In this document: positions 54,763-64,000 of the stretch, piece after piece
How positions within the stretch are numbered: the stretch's first letter is position 1
Layout: each line of letters begins with the position of its first letter
NCBI RefSeq assembly: GCF_036884655.1
Contig: NC_088345.1
Location: 35,851,501 to 35,915,500, forward strand
Origin: Musa acuminata AAA Group
Taxonomy: Eukaryota; Streptophyta; Magnoliopsida; Zingiberales; Musaceae
DNA: 64,000 bases
Direction: 5' to 3'
Program-made: the position numbers and the translations under genes
The notes under the pieces: generated by a model
What the model saw: the letters and a program-made list of their open reading frames with translations, nothing else
The model's database searches: none
What the model was told of the DNA's origin: nothing

Positions 54763-55761
54763 TCATGTAATTTCGAAGTAAATTAGGGGGATTTCGATTA
54801 CCTCATCATTGTAGGCTGTTAAGGCGTAGTTTGCCGCCTTGCTTTTGTTGACTTTCTCTTCTTCGGAGGAGCTCGATTCATCCCAATTTTTGTTCTTCTT
54901 CTTGCGTTTAAAGCAAGTAGTTCCATTCTTTTTGCTTTTTAATTTTCGTTTCATTTTAAGTTCACCATCACTTGAGCTTATGCTCGAGTGGTCTTCAAAT
55001 GTTCTATGTCCCAAATCCTTCCTGTTCTTTGGAAGGTTGGTTTGTTCATCATTGTCCTCATCACTTGAGTCATCGCTCAAGTGGCATTCATTTGTCCAGA
55101 GTTCCAAATCCTTCCTGTTCTTTGGAAGGTGGTTCTCAAGTTCTTCACGTGCATTGCACGTCATTTCATATGTGATCAATGAACCAATTAGTTCTTCAAG
55201 TGGAAAATGGTTCAAGTTTTTCGATTCTTGAATAGCAGTTACTTTTGAATCCTAAGTTTTAGAAAGTGAGCGCAAAACTTTGTTAACGAGTTCAAAATCC
55301 GAAAAGCTTTTACCAAGTGATTTTAAACCATTGACGACATCCGTAAAACGGGTGTACATGTCAATAACGGTTTCGCTTGGTTTCATATGAAAAAGCTCGA
55401 AATCAAGCAGTAGAATATTAACTTTCGAGTCTTTGACTCTACTAGTTCCCTCGTGCGTGATTTCAAGAGTGCGCCAAATATCGAAAGCCGTTTCACACGT
55501 AGAAATCCGATTGAACTCATTTTTGTCCAATGCGCAAAATAAGGCATTCATAGCCTTTGCGTTTAAAGAAAAATTCTTCTTCTCCAAAACCGACCATTCG
55601 TTTATCGGTTTGGAGGGAAGTTGAAAACCGTTTTCAATGATATTCAATAAATCCAGATTTAGAGAAATTAAGAAAACTCTCATTCGAGTTTTCCAATAAG
55701 TGTAGTCCAATCCGTTAAAGAACGGTGGACGAAAGACCGAACAGCCCTCTTGAAAAGTCAT
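54763..55761 (-). pseudogene. gag: gag of G, truncated type, open except for one amber codon
   Basis: It starts at ATG 55761 (MTFQEGCSVFRPPFFNGLDY), and a single frame runs to the stop at 54763, 333 codon positions including the internal stop. The only break is TAG at 55252-55254, in the conserved SLPKSWDPKVT block where Trp (TGG) is usual. Motifs: YWKTRMRVFLISLNLD, NAKAMNALFCALDKNEFNRI, CETAFDIWRTLEITHEGTSR, MYTRFTDVVNGLKSLGKSFS, FPLEELIGSLITYEMTCNAR. The C-terminus has a duplicated LPKNRKDL acidic segment, a basic KKNGTTCFKRKKKNKNW stretch instead of CCHC knuckles, and ends IYFEIT like F. Confidence 0.88.
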
Positions 55762-55797
55762 TTCTCTCGGGTGTAAATCCGAAATGAGAAAAACCCC

Positions 55798-55809
55798 GCT
55801 CTGATACCA
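55798..55809 (-). other. Primer binding site of G
   Basis: Minus-strand TGGTATCAGAGC, exact, two bases from the LTR end. Confidence 0.9.
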
Positions 55810-55811
55810 AT

Positions 55812-58489
55812 TGTTAGGATCGAGAGCACTAAGAGGGGGGGGGTGAATTAGTGCAGCGGAAATCTTACAGCGATTAAAAACCAAAAGCTGCGTTCGTTCA
55901 AAAACTATTATGATGCAAAAGCAAATTCTCAGTTTGTATCTAAGTGCAGTTTGCGTCTAAGCGCAGATTGCGTCTAAGCGCAGTTTTGCGTCTAAGCGCA
56001 GATTGCGTCTAAGCGCAGTTTTGCGTCTAAGCGCAGTTTTGCGTCTAAATTCAGATTTACGTCTAAATGCAGATTTACGTCTAAACGCAGATTTACGTCT
56101 AAACGCAGTTTTACGTCTAAACGTAGTTTTACGTCTAAACGCAGATTTACGTCTAAACGCAGTTTTACGTCTAAATGCAGTTTTACGTCTAAACGCAGTT
56201 TTACGTCTAAACGCAGTTTTACGTCTAAACGCAGATTTACGTCTAAACGCAGTTAGACGCAGATTTACGTCTAAACTTTGAAACTCGTTTGTATACTCGC
56301 AGAAGGCAGTATGCAGTTGAAACCAAGACGTAAACGTGAACTGAAATCTGATGATTGAGCGAAGAAAGCCGATTTACGTCTGAATGCAGTTTTACGTCTA
56401 AATGTTGAAACTCGTTCGTAAAATCGTAGAGGACAGATTGCAGTTATTAATAGGATTAGAATGTAAGCGTAAACTGCAAGGAAGCTCGTTCGTAAAAGCA
56501 CGGAAAACAGTTCTGCAGAATCAAACGTAAACGTAAACTGTAATGTATGAAAATACGAGTTTACGTCTGAATGCAGATTTGGAAGAACAGCACTTAGAAC
56601 TTGTTCGTGAAAGCGCAGAGAGCAGTAGTGATGAGGGAGGTTTGCAGTAATGATAAAGTGCTCGAAAATAAACGCAAACCAGAGATTTAGAGTGGTTCGG
56701 TCAGCCTTGACCTACTCCACTTTTGGCTTCCTCCACCGATGAGGTTGCCGACGTCAACTAGGTGCCTTCCTTCAATGGGCGAAGGCCAAACTGCCCTTTT
56801 ACAATTTCTCTCCTTTTGACAGGCTTAGGAGACAACCTTTACAGATGTTTTCTCTCCTCTCTTTACAACTCAAACTTGAAGAACAGAAGGAGGAGGAAAA
56901 CTAGCAGTTTTGAGCTCTAAGAACCACTGAAAAGATCAAGATTTCGGGTCAGTTCTTGCTCTTTTCAGTGCTGAATGGGTGGGGTATTTATAGGCCCCAA
57001 CCCAATTCAAAATTCGAGCTCAAAACGATCAAATCGATCAAATCCCAGAATTCTGGGATTAGGCGGTTGCACCTCTCGACTGGAGAGGTGGCACCGCCTG
57101 GCAGAGCTCGAAGACTGAGCTCTGCCGATTGCTTCTCTCTGCCAGAGCTCGAAGACTGAGCTCGATGGTTGCATCACCTGGCAGAGCTCGAAGACTGAGC
57201 TTGGTGATTGCATCACCTGGCAGAGCTCGAAACTGAGCTCGGTGGTTGCATCACCTGGCAGAGCTCCAAGCTGAGCTCAGGCTGATCCACCTCTCTGCCA
57301 GAGCTCGAAGACTGAGCTTGGTGAATGCATCACCTGGCAGAGCTCGAGACTGAGCTCAGGCTGATGCACCTCTCTGCCAAAGCTCGAAGACTGAGCTTGG
57401 TGGTTGCATCGCCTGGCAGAGCTCGGAACTTGAGCTCTGGCGGTGCAACCTCTTGGCTGGGGCGGTTGCACCTCCCAGCCGTGCAGCCCTGGCGGTTGCA
57501 CCTCCTGGCTGGGGCGGTTGCACCTCCCAGCCCCACAGCCCAGGCGGTTGCACCTCCTGGCTGGGGCGGTTGCACCTCTCAACCCCACAGCCCAGGCGGT
57601 TGCACCTCCTGGCTGGGGCGGTTGCACCTCCAGGCTCAATCAGGGTCCGAATGGTTCACTCCATTCGACCCACTTTGAATCTTTTCAGGGGCCCAATTGC
57701 CCCAAGATTAAGCTAATGGGATCACCTCCCATTTTCATGCTTAATCATCGTGCTAACTACGATTATCTCTAAGACAACTTCTGCAGCTTTGCTCTGATGC
57801 GTCAATCGCTTCTTCCGGCGAGTTTCCGGCCAACTTCCGTCGATCAACCGATAACCCTCGGTGATCCTTCTGCGGACATCCGGCATACTCCTGGACTTTG
57901 CGACGATCCACTTGGCGAGTTCCGACGAGCTTCGCTTGGCAAGCTTTTGGACTTCTCGGATCTGTTCTCTCTGAACCTCCGACGACCGTCCGAACTTCCG
58001 TCGAACTCTCGAACTCCCAACGTGATCATGATCTTGACTCCGGCGCAACTCCTGCTGCTTGTCTTACTCTCATCGTAGTTAATCCTGCACAACAAATCAA
58101 AACTTCGATCGAGACAAATAATCCAAAGCAATTAACCAAGTTGTCCGACATGTCATTGGTCCCTCGACGCTTCGTCCAATTTTTCGGCGCATCGTCCTCT
58201 CCTGCAGCCTATTGCCCAATCGGCCAGTTGACTCCGCAACTCCGATATCCTTGGCACAATACCCGCTCTTCTTGGCCCGATGCCCGAGTTCACGGCCCGA
58301 AGCCTTCTGTCGATACGTCGACCGATCCACCGGCCCGACGTCCAATCTTCTGACATGTTCCTTCGGCACAACATGATTTTCCTACTTTAATTGTCTCATC
58401 CTGATCGAAGCATCCTGCGTCACTCAAAACGCAGATTAAATCATAAACATATATCAAGTAGTTTCATCATCAAAATACGAGATTCAACA
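55812..58489 (-). mobile_element. 5' LTR of G
   Basis: 2678 bp, followed by GAGCT (58490-58494). It has the 18-bp array at about 55946-56278, TATA box at 56985-56993 and U3 repeats at about 57062-57640, with one more GGCTGGGGCGGTTGCACCTCC unit than the 3' LTR. Confidence 0.92.
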
Positions 58490-58494
58490 GAGCT

Positions 58495-59494
58495 CACCAA
58501 GAAAGATCGGAGCTTGCCGAAGAAGCTCGTTGGAACTTGCCAAGATCAAATCGTGAAGTCTAGGAGCTTGCCGCGAGTCCGTAGAATGGTTTCCGAGAGT
58601 TTATCGGAAGATCGCCGGAAGCTCGCTGGAAGAAGTCTTGACTTGCGGACTTTGTAATAGCTTAGGAAATGTTTTTAAATTTGTAGTTAGCATGTTAATT
58701 AGGGTTAGGATTAGGTGTTAATCCTATAACCTAAGTAGGGGCCAATTGGGCCCGAGTTCGGACTTGTTTGGGCCAAGTTTGGAGCCCAACCAGTGAGTTG
58801 AAATAGTGTAGGCGGTGGCACCGCCCAGAACCCGAGAACTGAGCGGTGGCACTGCTGGACTGAGCGGTGGCACCGCCCAGCACCCGAGAGGTCGGCCGGT
58901 GGCACCGCCACCGACAGGCGGTAGCACCGCCAACCTTGGGAACCCAAGAGAATTCAAAATTTGGAGCCCAAATTTGAATCCTCTTGGGGCCTATAAATAC
59001 CCCTCAATTCTCAGCTAAGATGACAACCTTTGAGAAGCAAGAGATTGAGATAAAAGTCTTAGCAAAGTCTTTAGCAAGTTTTTGTTTTCAATAGCTTGAG
59101 TGTTCACCTCCCTCTTTCTCTTTGAAAATTTGTAAGAGTGTGAACCACTTGTAAAAGGTTGTAAGAGGGGTATTTGTCCTTCCCCTTCAAAGTGATTTGC
59201 TAATGGAAGTTAGGAGCCTCATTGAAGAAGGCTTCATAAGTGGATGTAGGTCATTTTGACCGAACCACTTTAAATTGATGTGTTCCTTGAATGTGTGAGT
59301 ATTTACTTTTCTGAAACTATTATTTACATTGCAGCAAGCTTTCGGTTTTTATCTTCTCACTTTCCTCGAGCTACTTTCTCTAAGTCATTGACGAATTGAA
59401 ATCTTTACGCATTTATGATATCGTTTTCAAATTTACAAGTTTTAATCCGCTGCACTAATTCACCCCCCCTCTTAGTGCCGCTCTGATCCTAACA
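58495..59494 (+). mobile_element. Solo LTR H, right part
   Basis: It continues 48895-49471 after the GAGCT duplicate. U3 GGCGGTGGCACCGCC repeats are at about 58811-58935, a TATA box (CTATAAATA) near 58991-58999, U5 with CACTAATTCACCCCCCC, and the end CTGATCCTAACA. The flanks CTATA (left) and CCATG (right) each differ by one base from CTATG, a plausible decayed TSD. Confidence 0.82.
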
Positions 59495-60550
59495 CCATGA
59501 TGATAAGCATGTTTTACCTTCATGATTGTGTTTGAAAAGCTATGGCAAAACTTTGTCCGAATGCATGAATTTGTTAAACTTCATTTTCGGACTTTCTTGA
59601 TCCTAACAATGCATGATTTTGTATTTCTCTTCCGGATTAAATGTATTTTTTGAATGGAGCTTTCATGAGCCTATATCATATCAAGTTTATTTCATAATAA
59701 TGCTCCATGATTTTTGACATATGAAATTGATTAATAAATGCATCTCTTATGGATTTACCTTGTGAAAATTGATTTTTAGTCGAGAAATGGATTTGATGAA
59801 ATGAATTCCTTCTTGATGAAGGAAGACTTTTTTTTTAATAAACACATGTAAGAATTTAATTTCACATGTATATCTTGATTCTTGTAAAAATGAAGCATGA
59901 TTTAATCTCTTATCATTTTTAACTTCGTTCAAAGTTAGTTCACAACGGCTTTTCTCCTTCATGCAAAATGTTAATGACAAATAAGGAAGAAGTAATGAAA
60001 GCTATCTCCTTAATGGACTTTTGAATGACACCATGACATGATTGCTTGAAAACTAATATGTATGAATGGTATCTTATGGTTGAAAAATAATATGAATCTT
60101 TACCACACTTATTACTATGCTTGAAATACGCTTGAATCATTCTCCTTTTTGTTGATGACAAAGGGGGAGAAATATGTGGTAAATTGATGAAAGAATGAAT
60201 TGCTATGATTGTCATATTTGCATCATGTTAAGATATCTAAAGCTTACATCGCAATCTTACAAATTGATATCTTGCCATGTGATAAATTGCTACGATTGCT
60301 ATCTTTCACATATGAAATATAAGACTTGAAAATGGATGTCAAGCCTTGACATCATTTTCAGAAAGATACATCATGATAGAAATCATGATGGGGGTATTGA
60401 TAAGTTTAAATGAACTTAACTTATCAATATGTTTCTTGAATTCAAAGGCTTTGAATTCAATAATGACTTATCTCAAGTATGGCATATAGATAATGGGAGT
60501 TAAGGTTAACTCCGTCATCAATTGATTGTCATCATAAAAAAGGAGGAGAT
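59495..60550 (+). mobile_element. Element I, 3' internal region
   Basis: AT-rich, non-coding, in the family layout, with the internal polypurine-like motif GATGACAAAGGGGGAGAA at 60155-60172 and the PPT at 60535-60550 (AAAAAAGGAGGAGAT). It shows the unbroken target (AAGTTTAAATG at about 60399) corresponding to the spot where A entered B. Confidence 0.78.
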
Positions 60551-61822
60551 TGTTGAATCTTGGATTTTGATGATGAAGTCAATTGTCATTTGGTTATCTA
60601 ATTCATATATTGAGATGAGTGTGCAGGATTAACTACGATGGTAGTAAGACATGCAGCAGGTGTTAAGCCGGAGTCAAGACCAAGATCACATTGGGGGTTC
60701 GAGAGTTCGTCGGAAGTCCGGACGGTCGTCGGAGGTTCTGCGGGAACAATCCGATAAGTCCAGGAGCTTGCCAAAGAAGCTCATCAGAACTCACCAAGAG
60801 GATCGTCGCAAGTCCAGGAGTTTGCCGGGAGTCCGCCGGAGCATCGCCGAGGGTTCGTCGGATGTTCGCCGGAAGCTTGCCGGAAGAAGCGATTGACGCA
60901 TCGGAACATGATCTGCAGTATTGATGTCTTAATTGTTGTAGTTAGCATATAGATTAAGTTAAGATTAGGAGGTGATCCCATTATCTTAATCTAGGGCCAA
61001 CTAGGCCCTTGGTAGACCCAAATTGGGCCGAACGGATCAGCCCATTCGGACCCAGAATTCCTGGTCGACGGTGGCACTGCCCAAGAGACTCGTTCTCCTA
61101 GGAGTTCTAGGTGGTAGTACCGCCCTTGCAAGGCGGTGGTACCACCTGAGCTCGGTCTTCGAGAAATGTCAGGCGATAGTACCACCCAGACTAAGCAGTA
61201 GTACCACTCAGTGACAGATGATAGGCGGTAGTACTACCCAGTTATGGCGGTGGTACCGCCAGGACCCCAAAAATCAAGGAATGGACACTTTTGAGCTCTG
61301 AATTCAAACTAATTGGGGCCTATATAAACCCCACCCTTTCCTGTATGAAAGGGCACCGAAAGCTTACTTTTATTCTGAGTATTTGAGAGCTTAAAAGTGT
61401 TGTAAAAGACTAGAGGTCCTCTCCGTCTTTTCTTTCTAAGTCTTGATCATTCAAGAGAGGAATGAAAACTTGTAAGGGTTGTCTCCTAAGCCCGTCAAAA
61501 GGAGAAAAGCTATAAAAGGGTGGTTGGCCTTATTGATGGAATGTCTCAAGTGGACGTCGGTGACCTCGTCGGAGGAGGAAGCCAAAAGAGGATGTAGGTC
61601 AAGATTGATCGAACCACTCTAAATCTCGGTTTGCATTTACATTCTGCTCTTTATCTTAACTGCAAACTGCCTCTGTTGCTTTACATCAACTATACTTCCG
61701 TTTGCTTTCAAGTTAAAGATCTTTCTGAAAAGGTTTTCGTACGAAGTCTTTTTGAACCGACGAAAGTTTTCTACTGCACTAATTCACCCCCCCCCCCCCT
61801 CTTAGTGCTCTTGATCCTAATA
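60551..61822 (+). mobile_element. 3' LTR of element I
   Basis: 1272 bp, TGTTGAATCTTGG...GATCCTAATA (terminal CA mutated to TA). U3 palindromic tracts (GGCGGTGGTACCACC type) are at about 61065-61262. A TATATAA box is near 61321-61328, and a C run at about 61788-61799 in U5. It is the same subfamily as the B and Z LTRs. Confidence 0.85.
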
Positions 61823-62309
61823 ATTTTGTGGTATGAATGCTTATTGGTGTAAATATCGTATCAAGTCAAAATGAAGTTCAATTTTCGTAAATGGGAGGAA
61901 GAACTTTTATTGAAATTATCAATTCATAAAAGACCAATCATACCAATGTTCCATGAATCATATTTCCCTTTTTGTAACGAGAAGAAATAATAGCAAATTA
62001 AGACTCAATTTTCAAAAGTCGAGAAATCCAGAAATTCGAAAACTATGAGAAAGAAACTCATGCTTAAGAATTCTCAAGTTTCAAATATTGAGAGATTAAG
62101 ATCAAGTGTTTATCACATAAGATTTCAAATAATCATTTCATCATCAAGTCATCAAACATGATCTTATGGAATATAAGTATCATTTTGTAACTAATAGTTT
62201 TAATTCTAATGATTTTTTCTTTGTTATTTTGGCTAGAGAGCTTTATGTGTTATTTTGGATCTCTGGTCATAAGCCTTAAGCATTCACTATAAAACTATCA
62301 TTCTTGCTC
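61823..62309 (-). mobile_element. Element J internal sequence, non-coding part
   Basis: AT-rich. The right end (62230-62309) matches the Gag-protease junction area of A and B' (CTTGCTCCTAGCTT block, minus strand). No readable frame. Confidence 0.6.
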
Positions 62310-63441
62310 CTAGCTTATGATGGTAAATATTTCTATAAACAAAGGATGATTTTTAGGTACCCATTTGACCTTGGATGCCTCAAAAATCGATCTACATAAC
62401 TTATCATGTTGCATTGAGTCATTTGAGGTTCCTTTAGGAAACAAAATCAATTTATGTGGACTATATCTCTTAAATAGATATTTGTAGGCAACATGTCCGG
62501 GTTTGCAATAAAAGTTGCATTTGGTGTGGGGTGATACATGCAAGGTTGGGTCTTTAACAAAGGTGACTGGATTTTGGTGAGAGCTACTCACAAATTCGAT
62601 TCCGCCTCTTCTATGGACGTGACCCTTATTAGCAAGGATTATGTTCAAGGACTTGCTACCAACCTCAAACTTTTCTAAGGTTTCTCTGAGTAGCAAGTTT
62701 TCCTTCTTAAGTGCATCTAAGTGTTTACACTTAGTACGTGGAGGCAAAGAAAGATTATCATACTTAAGTTTTTCAAATTCAACATTTAAAATGGCATGCT
62801 CCTTTTTCAAAGAGTTATACTTTTTACTCAAAGTTCTACTTTCATCAAACAATTCATGAAAAGCACTTAAAAGCTCATCGAAAGATAAATTTGCATCCAA
62901 TGAACTGCTTACCTCATCTTTGATAGCCATTAGTGCGTAGTGAGCAACTTACTATGTGTTGGTTGGCTCCTCTTCTTCGGATACACTTGTGTCATCCCAT
63001 GTTGCTTTAAAAGCCTTCTTCTTCTTTGGTTGCTTCTTTGCTTGGGGACATTCACTTTTAAAATATCTCGATTTCTTACATTCATAGCATATTACTTGTT
63101 CTTTATTCGGTTCAAATTTATTTTTAGTGTTATTTTTAAATTTATTCCTTTTTATGAATTTTTTGAACTTTTTTGTCAAGAATGCCAAGTCATCATCAAA
63201 GTCCTCATCACTTGAATTTTCTTTCAAGTGGTCTTCTTGAGTTCTTAGTGACATATCCTTCCTGTTCTTTAGATGGTTGTTCTCAAGCTCTTTATGAGCA
63301 TTGTAAGCCATCTCATAGGTCATTAGTGACCCGATAAGTTCTTCAAGAGGAAAATTATTTAAATCCTTGGCCTCTTGAATGACCGTTACTTTAGGATCCC
63401 AACTCTTTGGAAGGGATCTCAAGATTTTATTAACAAGTTCA
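62310..63441 (-). pseudogene. gag: gag of element J (copia, SIRE-like), 5' end missing
   Basis: The minus-strand frame 62952-63441 gives HELVNKILRSLPKSWDPKVT (the first residues come from the LTR junction), FPLEELIGSLMTYEMAYNAH, ENSSDEDFDDDLAFLTKKF and a damaged first knuckle CYECKKSRYFKSEC (His and Gly lost). After a short break, 62310-62930 gives a coiled-coil-like segment (FDESRTLSKKYNSLKKEHAI), NIILANKGHVHRRGGIEFVS and a damaged second knuckle (CNFYCKPGHVAYKY). The N-terminal third is cut off at 63441 by LTR K. Confidence 0.82.
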
Positions 63442-63948
63442 TGTTGAATCTCGGATTTTGATAATGAAATCAATTGTAAATTGTTAGATCTAATCTATAT
63501 GTTGAAAAAAGTGTGCAGGATTAACTACGATAGCAGTAAGACAAGAAGCAAGTATTGTGTCGAAATCAAGATCGAGATCTCGTTGGGAGTTCAAGAGTTC
63601 GTCGGAAGCCAGGACGTTCATCAGAAGTTCTATCGTAACCAACCGAGAAGTCCAGGAGCTTGCCAAAGAAGCTCATCAAAACTCACTAAGAAGATCATCA
63701 TAAAGATCAAGAGCTTGCTAGGAGTCCGCCGGAACATTGCCGCCAGTTCGTCGGATGTTCGTTGGAAGCTCGCTAGAATAGCAATTGATGTACCATAATA
63801 AGATGCTTTGTCAATTATCTTAATTATTGTAGTTAGTCTATAAATTGAGTTAGGATTGGGAGGTAATCCCACTAACTCAGTTAGGGGCCAATTGGACCCT
63901 TAACAGGGTTGAATTAGGTCAGATTGGACAGCTCATTCATCCCCTAAA
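63442..63948 (+). mobile_element. LTR K, left part
   Basis: It starts TGTTGAATCTCGG directly after gag coding of J (flank GTTCA) and has no PPT before it, so it is either a 5' LTR or a solo LTR. It is interrupted at 63948 by LTR L. Confidence 0.82.
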
Positions 63949-64000
63949 TGTTGAATCTCGGATTTTGATGATGAAATCAATTGTCATTTATTGATCTAAT
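63949..64000 (+). mobile_element. LTR L, first 52 bp
   Basis: A second TGTTGAATCTCGG start inside LTR K, with left flank CTAAA (63944-63948), a candidate TSD. The rest is beyond the window. Confidence 0.75.

Larger units (their letters stand above)
49472..58489 (-). mobile_element. Element G: young pol-less copia-type retrotransposon
   Basis: Its LTRs are 49472-52127 (2656 bp) and 55812-58489 (2678 bp), with TSD GAGCT (49467-49471 and 58490-58494). By eye the LTRs differ only by a small number of substitutions and one unit of about 22 bp in the U3 repeats, so this is the youngest insertion in the window. On the minus strand the order is 5' LTR, exact PBS, gag, a 2.6-kb AT-rich non-coding region, PPT and 3' LTR. 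No pol is present. Confidence 0.93.

Overview
The window is plant repeat DNA, almost certainly nuclear. From end to end it is LTR retrotransposons inserted into one another, and I found no host gene, tRNA, rRNA or CRISPR. The PBS sequences match plant initiator-Met tRNA (TGGTATCAGAGC), and the Ty1/copia and Ty3/gypsy proteins are of plant type. The style of the copia LTRs (GGCGGTGCCACCGCC tracts) suggests a monocot, possibly Zingiberales, but that is a guess from memory rather than a search.

Three families make up the window. (1) A large copia family, SIRE/Maximus-like by its Gag, has LTRs of 1.2-2.7 kb that run TGTTGAATC...CCTAACA. Copies: Z (1-2175, +), B (2237-3728 and 12092-14558, -), A (3729-12091, -), B' (37881-42111, -), F (42112-47691, -), I (47692-48894 and 59495-61822, +), solo LTR H (48895-49471 and 58495-59494, +), G (49472-58489, -), J (61823-63441, -), K (63442-63948, +) and L (63949 onward, +). 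(2) A second copia family has LTRs of about 1.48 kb that run TGCTAGTCAT...CCCAACA: D (19060-33097, +) and a 61-bp relic at 2176-2236. (3) Two Ty3/gypsy chromovirus-type families: E (20982-26355, +), and the C group (14559-19059 and 33103-37880), which has short LTRs and carries only gag-protease.

Nesting can be read from target-site duplications (TSDs): A in B (AACTT), E in D (CAGCA), D in C2 (AAGGG), G in solo LTR H (GAGCT), and H in I (degraded, about CTATG). The C group, with D and E inside it, lies within a copia element of family 1 whose integrase part is at 37881-38830 and whose RT part is at 12097-14558. F and B' share one LTR in tandem. F and B' end inside the RT of I.

Few elements look able to move on their own. 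A, F and G keep gag but have no pol. F and G share the same truncated Gag C-terminus, and A carries an extra ORF related to the plant transposon-protein domain family. C copies have gag-protease joined directly to the last codons of pol. E has lost the RT catalytic core and most of integrase. D has a nearly complete pol broken by two in-frame amber stops and small deletions. Several of these still have matching LTRs and clean TSDs, so they were probably mobilised in trans. The features that most deserve a second look are the pol-less Gag lineage (F/G), the cargo ORF in A, the head-to-head C2/C3 palindrome, the tandem array of PBS plus LTR-end units at 37012-37253, and the conserved non-coding repeats and second polypurine tract of family 1.
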